From NCBI RefSeq assembly GCF_000279145.1, contig NC_018178.1:1426001-1490000 (forward strand): 64,000 nt of DNA, in the 5' to 3' direction. The translations under genes and the position numbers were made by a program. Positions within the stretch are counted from its first letter, which is position 1. Every line of letters begins with the position of its first letter. Origin of the DNA: Melioribacter roseus P3M-2 (GTDB taxonomy: Bacteria > Bacteroidota > Ignavibacteria > Ignavibacteriales > Melioribacteraceae). Below are positions 34,418 to 43,405 of the stretch, one piece after another. Below the pieces are notes generated by a model, which was not told the origin of the DNA, did not search any database, and worked only from the letters and a program-made list of their open reading frames with translations.

Positions 34418-34977
34418 TTATTATTAATGAAGAGTCGAAAGAAGTAGAAAAGTATCTGAATAATTTGAAGCTGAATATACCGTTAAATATAGTCGTAAAA
34501 TCAACGCCTAGCTCGATGCATAGTTTGTTCGCATTAAAAAAATTTCTGGCAGACGAATCTTTTATACTTGCTACTACAGACTCCGTATTCTTGCCGGATG
34601 AATTCCGAAGGTTTATAAAGTTTGTTAAGATCAATAAGGCTTACGATGGAATTTTATCGGTGACCGATTACGTGGAGGATGAAATGCCTCTCAGTGTTTC
34701 AGTGGATCGTAGCATGATTATTCGTTCTTTCGACGATGGAATTAATAATAACAAGTACGTTACCGGAGGACTCTATTATTTTTCGCCGGATATTTTCAAA
34801 GAGATGGATTTAGCCCTGGATTCAGGTATTAACCGACTTAGAAATTTTCTCAGGTTGCTTCTCTTCAGAGGATATCTTTTCAGGGCGTATCCATTTTCAA
34901 TTATTATAGACGTAGACCATAAAACGGATATTCAAAAAGCCAACAGTCTGTTGACCGAAGCAAAATTAAATTTATGA
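34267..34977 (+). CDS. Nucleotidyltransferase, probable inositol-1-phosphate cytidylyltransferase
   Basis: The protein (236 residues) is a Rossmann-like NTP transferase. It has the nucleotide loop 'IAAGTGERLKEEGITAPKPM', a metal site 'LATTDSVFLPDEF', and a second acidic site 'IIDVDHKTDI'. The sequence alone only says sugar- or polyol-phosphate nucleotidyltransferase. In this gene run it stands with myo-inositol-1-phosphate synthase and a CDP-alcohol phosphotransferase. This is the set used to make CDP-inositol for inositol phospholipid (Rhodothermus type) or di-inositol phosphate. I therefore propose CTP:inositol-1-phosphate cytidylyltransferase. It is the first gene of the run, 7 bp ahead of the MlaE-like gene. 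Its first 50 codons are duplicated at 31631. Confidence 0.75.
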   Translation: MKFGIIAAGTGERLKEEGITAPKPMVEIAGKPLIRIIIDEALRNGASSISIIINEESKEVEKYLNNLKLNIPLNIVVKSTPSSMHSLFALKKFLADESFILATTDSVFLPDEFRRFIKFVKINKAYDGILSVTDYVEDEMPLSVSVDRSMIIRSFDDGINNNKYVTGGLYYFSPDIFKEMDLALDSGINRLRNFLRLLLFRGYLFRAYPFSIIIDVDHKTDIQKANSLLTEAKLNL

Positions 34978-34984
34978 GTTATTA

Positions 34985-35740
34985 ATGACGCGTTTTCAAA
35001 ATATGATCGCCGGATTACAGGAATATTCTCTTTTAGTGAGAGATATTATCATCGGATTCTCCAAAATAAAAGAAAACTGGAACGAAACAATCCAGGAAAT
35101 GTATTTGATCGGCACTAAATCATTTTATCTGATTTTCTTGGGAGGTTTATTTACAGGCGTTATACTTGCAATAGAAACGGGTCATCAACTTGAAACCTTT
35201 GGGGCTACGAGCTGGATTGCAAAGACCGTTTCCCTGGGAATGGTAAGGGAACTCGGCCCTGTAATTACCGGATTGCTGCTTGCCGCCAGAACTGGCGCTA
35301 AGAATACTTCCGAGTTGGGAGCCATGCAATTAAGCGAACAAATAGACGCATTGCGCGCTTTCGGCGTGAGTCCTGTTGAAAAACTTGTAATCCCCAGAAC
35401 TGCCGCTGCGCTTGCAATGTTTTTGCCTCTTACGCTGATTGCAGACCTCGTGGGTATTGTCGGAGGAATGCTCGTCTCCAATCAGACGTTTAACAGCGAC
35501 CTAAATACTTTCTGGCATACTGCGGTTATTTCTCTTAAAATGAAAGATTTATTTGTCGGTTTCTTAAAACCGTTCTTTTTTGGGTTCTTTATTGCCACCA
35601 TAAGCAGTTATTACGGACTAACTACAAAAGGCGGCACTACGGGGCTTGGAAAAAATACAATCAATGCGGTGGTCTATTCCTCGGCTATTATTCTGGTCCT
35701 AGACTTTGTTTTTACAAAAGTGGTTTGGGAGCTATTGTAA
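34985..35740 (+). CDS. MlaE-like ABC transporter permease (lipid transport)
   Basis: The 251-residue permease has five to six membrane helices. It also has the MlaE family signature 'VRELGPVITGLLLAARTGAKNTSELGAMQLSEQIDALRAFGV', quoted here only in its key parts 'RELGPV', 'ARTGA' and 'EQIDAL.A'. It forms the inner-membrane core with the ATPase and MCE proteins encoded next. In E. coli MlaFEDB moves phospholipids between the inner and outer membranes. Here MlaB, MlaC and MlaA are not present in the run. The location inside an inositol-lipid run suggests a special lipid cargo; that is inference. Confidence 0.92.
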   Translation: MTRFQNMIAGLQEYSLLVRDIIIGFSKIKENWNETIQEMYLIGTKSFYLIFLGGLFTGVILAIETGHQLETFGATSWIAKTVSLGMVRELGPVITGLLLAARTGAKNTSELGAMQLSEQIDALRAFGVSPVEKLVIPRTAAALAMFLPLTLIADLVGIVGGMLVSNQTFNSDLNTFWHTAVISLKMKDLFVGFLKPFFFGFFIATISSYYGLTTKGGTTGLGKNTINAVVYSSAIILVLDFVFTKVVWELL

Positions 35741-35742
35741 TT

Positions 35743-36498
35743 ATGATCGAATTAAAGAATGTTACGATTGAAAAAAACGACAAAACAATTCTGAATAACG
35801 TTTCGTTGGAAATTGAAAAAGGCAAAAATACGATTATTATGGGACCCAGCGGCGCAGGTAAAAGCTCCATACTGAAAGTCATTCTTGGATTATGGATGCC
35901 CGACGAAGGAAACGTTCTGTTTGAAGGCAGGGATATCTGTCAAATGAATGATAATGAATTGCTGGAGTTAAGAAAAAATATCGGAATGGTATTCCAGGGA
36001 AATGCGCTTTTTGATTCTCTTACTGTAGCCGATAACATACTTTATTTTCTGCCCGATAAAAGAAAATACTCGGAAGCAGAATTAAAAAAGAAGATTGACG
36101 AGTTGCTATCTTTTGTTAATCTCTCGGGCGCCGAAAATTTATATCCTGAAGAATTAAGCGGCGGAATGAAAAAAAGAGTCGCTATTGCTCGCGCTCTTGC
36201 TTTTAATCCGAAAGTTATACTCTTCGATGAGCCGACTACCGGACTCGATCCGATTAATACGGCTTCAGTCCTTGAATTAATAGATAAATTGAAAGTCAAA
36301 GGCTCCACGTCGGTAATAGTTACGCATATTATTGACGATGCGATGGAAATTGGGGATAAGTTTATAGTTATTAATCGGGGCGAAGTGGCGGATTCGGGAA
36401 ATCTGCAAAAGATATTGAATTCGAGTAATTCCTTTGTAAATCAATTCTTTTTGAAAAGAAAACAATTGTTATCCGAAAGAATATCATTTGGAGCTTGA
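35743..36498 (+). CDS. MlaF-like ABC transporter ATPase
   Basis: Walker A 'GPSGAGKSS', the ABC signature 'LSGGMKKRVAIARAL' and Walker B 'VILFDEPTTGLDP' are all present, and the switch histidine lies in 'VIVTHIID'. The 'GM-KKRVAIARAL' form is typical of MlaF. I start at ATG 35743, two bases after the permease stop, rather than at an upstream TTG. It powers the MlaE-like permease. Confidence 0.93.
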   Translation: MIELKNVTIEKNDKTILNNVSLEIEKGKNTIIMGPSGAGKSSILKVILGLWMPDEGNVLFEGRDICQMNDNELLELRKNIGMVFQGNALFDSLTVADNILYFLPDKRKYSEAELKKKIDELLSFVNLSGAENLYPEELSGGMKKRVAIARALAFNPKVILFDEPTTGLDPINTASVLELIDKLKVKGSTSVIVTHIIDDAMEIGDKFIVINRGEVADSGNLQKILNSSNSFVNQFFLKRKQLLSERISFGA

Positions 36499-36501
36499 AA
36501 A

Positions 36502-37461
36502 ATGATTAGAAATGAGAAGAAAAATTATAGCTTAAAAGTTGGATACACTGTCTTTACGGGACTCGTAATATTTTTTCTGTTTATAATCCTTGTCGGGACG
36601 GAAGGTTACTATTTCTCGAAAACATATAACCTGAACATGTATGTTAAAAACACAAACGGACTGATAGAAGGCAGCAAGGTATACCTGGGCGGATTGAAAG
36701 TAGGCGCCATCGATAAAATTGAATTTACAACGGTGGGAGAGAACAACCTTGTGTTGCTCCGCCTCGAAATCCTCGAAAAATATAAATCGCGTATAACGGT
36801 CAATTCTTACGCTAAAATAGAAACAAGCGGTTTGTTGGGAGACAAACTAATTAATATCTCTCTCGGCGACCCTTCCGAAAAACCTCTAAATGAAAACGAC
36901 TTTATTCCGGTTAAAGAGTCATTGTCGTTCGATAATCTAACCGATAAAATTGATCCTATTGTTTATAGCATTGATAAAATAGCAAACAATATAGCCGTTA
37001 TTACCGATTCTTTGAATGGCAAAAGTAAGCTTTCGGGTATATTATTCGGCATGGAAACGTCGAACGACCTGAAGTTCGCTATTAAACAACTGAATTCCCT
37101 TGCGTCTAAACTAAATAACGGCAACAATACATTTAGTCGCCTGATAAACGAAGACAGTTTATATACTGGTATGAAAACGCTCGTTGATAATCTGCAAAAT
37201 ATATCCGACACGTTGAAATCGGGTAAAGGCACAATCGGTAAATTAATCGTGAACGACTCGTTATATAATAACATAAACGAGATTACCAGAAACCTTGAAA
37301 AAGTCGCCTCGTCGTTAAATAATAATTCGACTTTGGCGGGAGGAATTCTGAATAATCCCGACGGTTATGAAAAGTTAGAGATTCTGCTCGATCAACTTGC
37401 AAAGCTTATAGAAGATATGAATACAAATCCGGAAAAATACTTTCATATATCGGTTTTTTAA
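36502..37461 (+). CDS. MlaD-like MCE-domain protein
   Basis: One N-terminal membrane helix (about 13-32) is followed by an MCE domain (about 40-125; 'YVKNTNGLIEGSKVYLGGLKVG', shown in part, 'YAKIETSGLLGDKLINISLG'). A long helical C-terminal part with heptad-like repeats extends from about 150 to 319 ('LDQLAKLIEDMNTNPEKYF'). Such proteins form hexameric rings that bind lipid in the periplasm. The long tail is typical of MlaD relatives in diderms without MlaC. Confidence 0.9.
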   Translation: MIRNEKKNYSLKVGYTVFTGLVIFFLFIILVGTEGYYFSKTYNLNMYVKNTNGLIEGSKVYLGGLKVGAIDKIEFTTVGENNLVLLRLEILEKYKSRITVNSYAKIETSGLLGDKLINISLGDPSEKPLNENDFIPVKESLSFDNLTDKIDPIVYSIDKIANNIAVITDSLNGKSKLSGILFGMETSNDLKFAIKQLNSLASKLNNGNNTFSRLINEDSLYTGMKTLVDNLQNISDTLKSGKGTIGKLIVNDSLYNNINEITRNLEKVASSLNNNSTLAGGILNNPDGYEKLEILLDQLAKLIEDMNTNPEKYFHISVF

Positions 37462-37478
37462 TAAAAAGGAAACACGCT

Positions 37479-38312
37479 ATGAAAACTATAGCCGGGGTTA
37501 AAAGAAACAGGGATTACTCTCCCAACCATATAGAAAACGACTCCCTTATCTTTATGAAAACAGTTGAGGAAATTAAACAGCTGGGATTAGAAGTGAATGT
37601 ATATGATGAAGAAGAATTGGAAAAGGACCTGAAAATCGAAGAAAATTTAATATTCTCAATGGCAAGGGGCGCATTAGCTTTAAGAAAGCTTTTGAAAGCG
37701 GAGTTGGAAGGTAAAATAGTAATCAATTCTCCGTTAACGGCGCTCAAATGTCACAGAATCAATATGTCAAAATTGCTTAAAGAGGCCGGTGTGCCGTTCC
37801 CGTTTACTGTGTCCGGCACGCTAGATGGACTAACTGACTATAAGTTCGATAACTTTAACTCGACAATTGTTTGGGTTAAAAGAGGCGATATACACGCCAT
37901 TCACAGAGAAGATGTGACGTTAGTATTCAGCGAAGAGGAGAAAAGAAATATCCTTAAAGAATTTGGGCATCGGGGAATTGCTTCGGCAGTATTGCAAAAA
38001 CATATTGAGGGAGAAGTGCTTAAGTTTTATGCAATAAAAGACACCGATTTTTTTTACTACTATTTCTATAATAGGGATAAATCAATTCATTTTGATGAAG
38101 ACAAACTGAAACTGTATACATCGAAAGCCGCCGAGGTGTTAGGGCTGGAAATTTACGGCGGCGACGCTATTATTTCCGAAAGAGGGGAGATAACGATAAT
38201 CGATATGAACGATTGGCCGAGTTTTGCTCCTGTAAGGGATAAAGTGTCTAAATATATCGCGAAATACATTTATCGGAAACTTTTCGGCGCAGAAGAAAGG
38301 GCTTTGATATGA
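37479..38312 (+). CDS. ATP-grasp protein of the inositol-lipid gene run, first paralogue
   Basis: The 277-residue protein resembles RimK-like ATP-grasp enzymes. Lys134 in 'VWVKRGDIHA' fits the ATP-binding lysine, 'HIEGEVLKFYAI' (Glu178) the next strand, and 'ITIIDMNDWPSF' (Asp242, Asn244) the D-x-N metal-binding end. The substrate is unknown. ATP-grasp proteins join an acyl phosphate to an amine or thiol, but inositol 1,3,4-trisphosphate 5/6-kinases share this fold and have a similar 'DIN.(F/W)P' end, so kinase action on inositol is possible. It overlaps the next gene, a paralogue, by 4 bp. Confidence 0.75.
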   Translation: MKTIAGVKRNRDYSPNHIENDSLIFMKTVEEIKQLGLEVNVYDEEELEKDLKIEENLIFSMARGALALRKLLKAELEGKIVINSPLTALKCHRINMSKLLKEAGVPFPFTVSGTLDGLTDYKFDNFNSTIVWVKRGDIHAIHREDVTLVFSEEEKRNILKEFGHRGIASAVLQKHIEGEVLKFYAIKDTDFFYYYFYNRDKSIHFDEDKLKLYTSKAAEVLGLEIYGGDAIISERGEITIIDMNDWPSFAPVRDKVSKYIAKYIYRKLFGAEERALI

Positions 38313-39151
38313 TCACTTTGGCCGGTATTAGAAGACAAACTACTTATTCGCCTAATCACGTTAGCAACGACGCTAAAATATTTTTAAGAACGGTAGAGCG
38401 GCTCAATGAGAAAGGCTTTCGTGTTAATATATATGATGAACATGACCTTGGTTTGGTGGATATTAAAGAGCGGGTAATTTTCTCTATGGCTCAAGGTGTA
38501 GAAAGCACGCTATTGTTAAATGAGCTCGAAGAAAAAGGTAAAATAATTATTAATTCGCCTAAGGGCTCTATTAATAGTTATAGAACAAATATGGTTAAAA
38601 TACTGCCTGAAAAGGGGCTCCCCTTTCCCAAAAGTTTTGTGATAAATGTGGAAGAAAAAAACAAAATTAAGTTCGAGGATTTCAACGCCAGAAAAATCTG
38701 GATAAAAAGAGGCGACGTCCACGCAATACATCGCGAGGATGTGACCGTCGTATATTCGGAAGAAGAAAAGAATAACATTATTACGGAATTTGCCTGGCGC
38801 GGCATTCGGGATGTTGTTCTTCAGGAACATCTCGACGGCGATGTAATTAAATTTTATTCAGTCAGGAATACAAGTCTGTTTCACTGGTTTTATCTCAATG
38901 GAATTAATCACACTCCATTTGAAATCAAACTTCTCAAAGATTTAGGAAATAAAGCTGCAGACGCGCTCGGGCTGGAAGTATACGGCGGAGATGCAATAGT
39001 ATCCGAAGAAGGTAAGATATCGATTATCGACATAAATGATTGGCCGAGCTTTGCTCCTGTCCGGGAAGAAGCCAGTGTGGCAATTGCCGAATTGATTGTA
39101 AAAAAGATAAACAATTATATCTCGGGAGATAATTATAATGGAAGTAATTAA
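38309..39151 (+). CDS. ATP-grasp protein of the inositol-lipid gene run, second paralogue
   Basis: It aligns over its whole length (280 residues) with the preceding protein. The same marks are present: 'SPNHVSNDAKIF', 'WIKRGDVHAIHREDVT', 'HLDGDVIKFY', 'YGGDAI', and 'ISIIDINDWPSFAPVR' (Asp241, Asn243). The two genes come from a tandem duplication and may form a heterodimer or act in sequence on the same product. The stop overlaps the start of the aminotransferase gene by 14 bp. Confidence 0.75.
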   Translation: MITLAGIRRQTTYSPNHVSNDAKIFLRTVERLNEKGFRVNIYDEHDLGLVDIKERVIFSMAQGVESTLLLNELEEKGKIIINSPKGSINSYRTNMVKILPEKGLPFPKSFVINVEEKNKIKFEDFNARKIWIKRGDVHAIHREDVTVVYSEEEKNNIITEFAWRGIRDVVLQEHLDGDVIKFYSVRNTSLFHWFYLNGINHTPFEIKLLKDLGNKAADALGLEVYGGDAIVSEEGKISIIDINDWPSFAPVREEASVAIAELIVKKINNYISGDNYNGSN

Positions 39152-40492
39152 AAAAATAAGTATGCTTCGATAGCGACCGAAATTCCGGGCCCTAAATCAT
39201 TAAAACTATTTGAAGAAGAACAAAATTATATTGCGCCTGGCATTCAAACAATTGCAACCCGCTCAAAAATTGCTATCGATAAAGGAGAAGGTTGTTTTGT
39301 ATATGACGTAGACGGTAATCGTTATATCGATTTCTTCGTTGGCGTAGGGGTGGCAAGTCTTGGATATAATCACCCGGTTTATACGAAACTAATGAAAGAA
39401 CAAATCGATAAAATTCATGTAGGTAGCTTTACGTCAGAAAATCGGGTCAGATTGACCAAATTATTGTCGGAAGTTGCAATCGGCGACCTGAAACGAAGCC
39501 AGTTCTATAGCGGAGGAGCCGAGGCGGTCGAAGCGGCTCTGAGAATGGCTAAATCGTATACAAAGAAAACGGAATTTATAGGCTTCTGGAACGGATTTCA
39601 CGGTAAGACGGCTGGAGTTCTGGGATTACTGGGCGACAGTTTTAAGTTCGATTTGGGACCGCTGCCGGCGGGTATTTATACGAGCCCTTATGCAGATTGC
39701 CGTCATTGCGAATTCAACAGGAGTTTCCCCGGCTGCAACTGGGAATGTGTTGACCACATTAGAAAAAAAATACGATACGAAACTACTAACAATATTGCCG
39801 CTATCATTGTAGAGCCGATTCAGGGTACGGCGGGTAATGTTGTGCCTCCTCCCGGCTTTTTGAAACAATTAAGAATTCTGGCCGACGAGATCGGCGCTTT
39901 GTTAATATGCGACGAAATGATTACAGGATTCGGTAGAACCGGTAAAATGTTCGGTACGCAACACGAAGAAATTGTTCCCGATATTATTACCATTGGCAAA
40001 GGATTCGGTGGCGGATTCCCCGTAACGGGAGTAATGTCGCGCGACGAAATTATTTTTGCAAAACCGTTTGGAAATCCGAGCGGCAGCTCCTCCAGTTACG
40101 GCGGTAATCCTATGGCGTCTACAGCGGCTTATGCTACCTTAAAAACAATTATCGAAGAAGGACTTGTGGAAAATTCTGCCGATGTCGGCGCATTTATGAT
40201 TAACAAATTCAATGAATTAAAAGATCGAATCCCGATTATGGGAGATGTGCGAGGCAAGGGATTAATGATTGGAATCGAATTGGTTAAAGGGAAAAATTCA
40301 AAAGATAAGCTGGATAAAGTATACACGGAAATGTTTTTCAATGAATGTCTGAAACGAGGTCTGATAGTAATGGGATACAATGCGGATATTAGAGTTTATC
40401 CGCCGTTGATTATTAACAAAGAAATTGCCGAAGAAGGCATCTCTATTATGGAGGAGGCTTTTACATATGTCGCAGAAAAAATTAAATATTGA
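39138..40492 (+). CDS. Class III PLP-dependent aminotransferase, frameshifted at an A7 tract
   Basis: From about 39160 the frame encodes a full class III aminotransferase. Its marks are 'GCFVYDVDGNRYIDFFVG', 'YSGGAEAVEAALRMAKSY', 'CDEMITGFGRTGKMFG' and the PLP lysine in 'IITIGKGFGGGFPVTGV'. The only ATG in a sensible place (39138, coupled to the gene before) is in another frame. One more A in the run of seven at 39150-39156 would join the two as 'MEVIKKNKYASIATEIPGPK'. So this is a real frameshift, a sequencing error, or expression by slippage on the A-run. A GTG at 39350 is in frame but would lack about 65 conserved residues. The Cys-rich insert 'CRHCEFNRSFPGC' resembles that of archaeal omega-aminotransferases. 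In context it may aminate a keto-inositol or supply an amino compound; this is inference. Confidence 0.8.
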
Positions 40493-41378
40493 GTCTACCT
40501 ATAAATCAAAAGATACAGAGGAATTTCTCGATAGGATTTTTTACCGTAGAGTCGGGTATGCAATGGCTCTGGCTGCCAGGTCGTTGGGTTTGACTCCAAA
40601 CGCCGTAACGCTTATCAGCGTAATATTCGGCGTGGCGGCGGGACACTTGTTCTTTTATCAGAATACGACTGTCAATTGGATCGGCGTCTTGTTTCTGGTA
40701 ATTGCAGAAGCCCTGGACGGCGCCGACGGTCAACTAGCGCGCATGACAAATACGCATTCACGATATGGCAGAATATTCGACGGTGTCGCCGGAAATCTTT
40801 GGTTTATTAGTATCTATTTACATATGTCTGCCCGCTTTGTTGCCGAAGGCGGTTCGCCGTATATATTTTTAATAGCGGTGCTTGCCGGGTTAAGCCATTC
40901 CTTCCAAAGCGCTATGGCGGACTTCTATAGGGTTTTTTATCTCTACTTTGTTCAGGGAAAAGATAAGGATATCGACGATATAAGCGAGGTTAAAAACACC
41001 TATTCCGGGCTTTCGTGGTCGAAGTCTCCTTTTAAAAAATTTCTGTTGAGAGTTTATATTAACTATATACGCGAACAATACTTGCTTGCCAAAAAAGTAA
41101 GAGAGTTGTTTAGCTACGTTAAGGACAATTTGAGCGGCAGAGTGCCTGAATGGTTTCGTTCCGAGTACAGAAAGCTGAATAAACCAATGATTAAATATCA
41201 GAATATTTTAACCACTAACACGCGTATGATCGTCCTCTTTATTACCGTATTCCTCGGCAATATACTTCATTATTTCCTTTTTGAACTTATAATTCTAAAT
41301 GCCGTGCTGGTCTATTTTGTAATTAAAGAAGAAGCGATTCATAATTATTTACTCGACGTTATTAAAAGGGGAAAATAA
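40467..41378 (+). CDS. CDP-alcohol phosphatidyltransferase family enzyme
   Basis: The membrane protein of 303 residues has the family motif in 'LDGADGQLARMTNTHSRYGR' followed by 'IFDGVAGN'. The pattern DG-x2-AR-x8-G-x3-D is complete. The last aspartate of the canonical motif, four residues on, is a glycine (D-GVA-G). That residue is the proposed base in the family, so the change is notable. ATG 40467 has a strong GGAGGAGG site eight bases ahead; the frame upstream lies inside the aminotransferase gene. In this run the likely reaction is transfer of inositol phosphate from CDP-inositol to a lipid alcohol, as shown for Rhodothermus, or use of CDP-diacylglycerol. Confidence 0.85.
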   Translation: MSQKKLNIESTYKSKDTEEFLDRIFYRRVGYAMALAARSLGLTPNAVTLISVIFGVAAGHLFFYQNTTVNWIGVLFLVIAEALDGADGQLARMTNTHSRYGRIFDGVAGNLWFISIYLHMSARFVAEGGSPYIFLIAVLAGLSHSFQSAMADFYRVFYLYFVQGKDKDIDDISEVKNTYSGLSWSKSPFKKFLLRVYINYIREQYLLAKKVRELFSYVKDNLSGRVPEWFRSEYRKLNKPMIKYQNILTTNTRMIVLFITVFLGNILHYFLFELIILNAVLVYFVIKEEAIHNYLLDVIKRGK

Positions 41379-41382
41379 TAAA

Positions 41383-42405
41383 ATGTTACAAGGCGCTGTA
41401 ATCGGATTTGGCGGAATAATACAGAAGAGCCATCTGCCTGCTTTTGCCGATTCTATGTTGCGAACGAAATTAAAAATAAAAGCCGCTGTGGAATTGAATA
41501 AACGAAACAGAATCGAAAGCGGCAAAAAATACAGGGACTTGAATTTTTACGCTTCTTTTGAAGAAATGCTAGATAATGAAAAAATCGATTTCGTGGATAT
41601 TGCAACTCCGCCGGTATATCACAAAGAATATATTGAAAAAGCTATATCTCGCAATCTCAATATCATTTGTGAAAAACCTTTCGTGCTAAATACAAAAGAA
41701 GCTCTCTATATATATGATAAACTATCCGGATATAATGGAACGTTCGTCGTATGTCATCAATATAAATACTCTCCTTTATGGCGGGAATTCAAGAAAGCAA
41801 TAGAAGCAGCTCCTAAAACTAAAAAAATGTTTTTACAATTTAACGTAATACGTTCCAAAGCCGATAAAGGTACTGAAATGTTTCGTAACGTATGGCGAAT
41901 CGATAAAAATATTAGCGGCGGAGGAATACTTGCCGATACTGGCATACATTACATTTATTTGTCTCTCTGGTTAATAGGTAAGCCCCGGTCGGTCTGGTCC
42001 TCGGCGAGGAACATTACTCATCATAATTATAAAGTTGAAGATACGGCTATTGTGATATTGGAATTCGACAGAGGCATAGCTCAAATTAATTTAACATGGG
42101 GAGGCAACAGGAGACATAACAGCGCTTTTTTGAGCTCGGGAAATGTTTCGCTACAGTATTTGGGAGGCAGAAAATTAATAAAATATATAAATGATAAAGA
42201 AGAGATTTTAGAAGTTCCCGACCCATCTGACAAAAACACATATATAGATTTGTACGTCGAACTGTTTAACGAATTCTACAATATGGCAACAAGAAAAAGT
42301 ACTGATAAATCGGCGGCTGAAGAAGCATTAATGTCAATTAAAATTATGGAACTGGCCTATAAATCGTCAGAAAAAAATAAGACAATGGCAATAATAAATG
42401 AATAA
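41383..42405 (+). CDS. Gfo/Idh/MocA-family oxidoreductase
   Basis: The N-terminal Rossmann domain has 'AVIGFGGIIQKSHLPAF', and 'ICEKPF' gives the conserved EKP lysine. The C-terminal domain has 'SGGGILADTGIHYIYL' with the usual D-x-G-x-H. Such enzymes oxidise or reduce sugars and cyclitols with NAD(P); inositol dehydrogenases belong here. Together with the aminotransferase it could convert an inositol to an inosose and then an aminocyclitol. The substrate is not proven. It starts 4 bp after the CDP-alcohol enzyme gene. Confidence 0.9.
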   Translation: MLQGAVIGFGGIIQKSHLPAFADSMLRTKLKIKAAVELNKRNRIESGKKYRDLNFYASFEEMLDNEKIDFVDIATPPVYHKEYIEKAISRNLNIICEKPFVLNTKEALYIYDKLSGYNGTFVVCHQYKYSPLWREFKKAIEAAPKTKKMFLQFNVIRSKADKGTEMFRNVWRIDKNISGGGILADTGIHYIYLSLWLIGKPRSVWSSARNITHHNYKVEDTAIVILEFDRGIAQINLTWGGNRRHNSAFLSSGNVSLQYLGGRKLIKYINDKEEILEVPDPSDKNTYIDLYVELFNEFYNMATRKSTDKSAAEEALMSIKIMELAYKSSEKNKTMAIINE

Positions 42406-43405
42406 TAAAATACATAGCGCTTTCTTTATAGGCGGATTGATAATCTTCGTTATTCTCGTTTACAATTTTGGCGTGAATGAGATAATTGAAAATATATATA
42501 AAACGGGCGTTTGGTTTCTGCCTATTGTAGGAATCTGGGGATTTGTATATCTGATTAATACATGCGCCTGGTTTATTATTATAGACGGCTTTAATAGCCC
42601 TTTGAAATTTTCTAAAATCTTTTCGATAACGCTGAGCGGATTTGCAATTAACTATATTACTCCCGTTGCAAGCATGGGCGGCGAGCCGTATAGAATTTAC
42701 GCTCTTAAGAATTTTATAGGACTCGACAAATCTGTGTCGTCTACAATCCTATATACTATGATTCATTATACGTCGCATTTTTTGTTCTGGCTAACAGCCA
42801 TTGCTTTGCTTGCTATTTATTCGCCCCTTTCCTTTACGCTAACGGTAATATTGATTGCTCTGGCTGCCGTTTTGATTCTATTAATTCTCTTTTTTATTTC
42901 AAGACACAAAAAGGGCGTCCTGGTATCTTTATACAGATTGCTCGGTAAAATTTCTTTTTTCAATAAATATTTTGGTGAAAAGTATTTCAAAGAAGACTCC
43001 ATAATCAAAATCGATAAAGAAATAACGTCGTTTTATAATAAACGCAAAAAGGCGTTCTACTTATCGCTTATTCTTGACTACCTCGGAAGAATAGTAGCCT
43101 CAATCGAATTCCTTTTTATCCTAAAATCAATTGGCGCCGACATTTCTTTTTTTGACGCCATATTTATAAGCGCGGCTTCATCTCTTATTATGAATATTAT
43201 CTTTTTTGTTCCGATGGAGTTGGGAATAAGGGAAGGTTCCCTTATGCTCGTTATGAACGCTCTTAAGTACGGTAGTGGAATAGGTGTTTATATAGGATTG
43301 GTAAACAGGATACGCGAATTTTTCTGGATATTAGTCGGATTATTACTGATACAATTTAATAAATACGGCATCAAGAAGGGAAATATTATGGAAGACTTAT
43401 TATGA
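42398..43405 (+). CDS. Flippase-like integral membrane protein (LPG synthase TM / UPF0104 family)
   Basis: About eight membrane segments fill the 335 residues. Signature-like regions are 'GFAINYITPVASMGGEPYRIYAL' (here in part: 'NYITPVASMGGEPYRI') and 'FVPMELGIREGSLMLVM'. They match the lysylphosphatidylglycerol synthase transmembrane family, which includes MprF flippase domains and proteins of lipid-linked glycan synthesis. A role in moving the finished lipid across the inner membrane fits the context. The start overlaps the oxidoreductase gene by 8 bp and the stop overlaps the HAD gene by 4 bp. Confidence 0.85.
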   Translation: MNNKIHSAFFIGGLIIFVILVYNFGVNEIIENIYKTGVWFLPIVGIWGFVYLINTCAWFIIIDGFNSPLKFSKIFSITLSGFAINYITPVASMGGEPYRIYALKNFIGLDKSVSSTILYTMIHYTSHFLFWLTAIALLAIYSPLSFTLTVILIALAAVLILLILFFISRHKKGVLVSLYRLLGKISFFNKYFGEKYFKEDSIIKIDKEITSFYNKRKKAFYLSLILDYLGRIVASIEFLFILKSIGADISFFDAIFISAASSLIMNIIFFVPMELGIREGSLMLVMNALKYGSGIGVYIGLVNRIREFFWILVGLLLIQFNKYGIKKGNIMEDLL

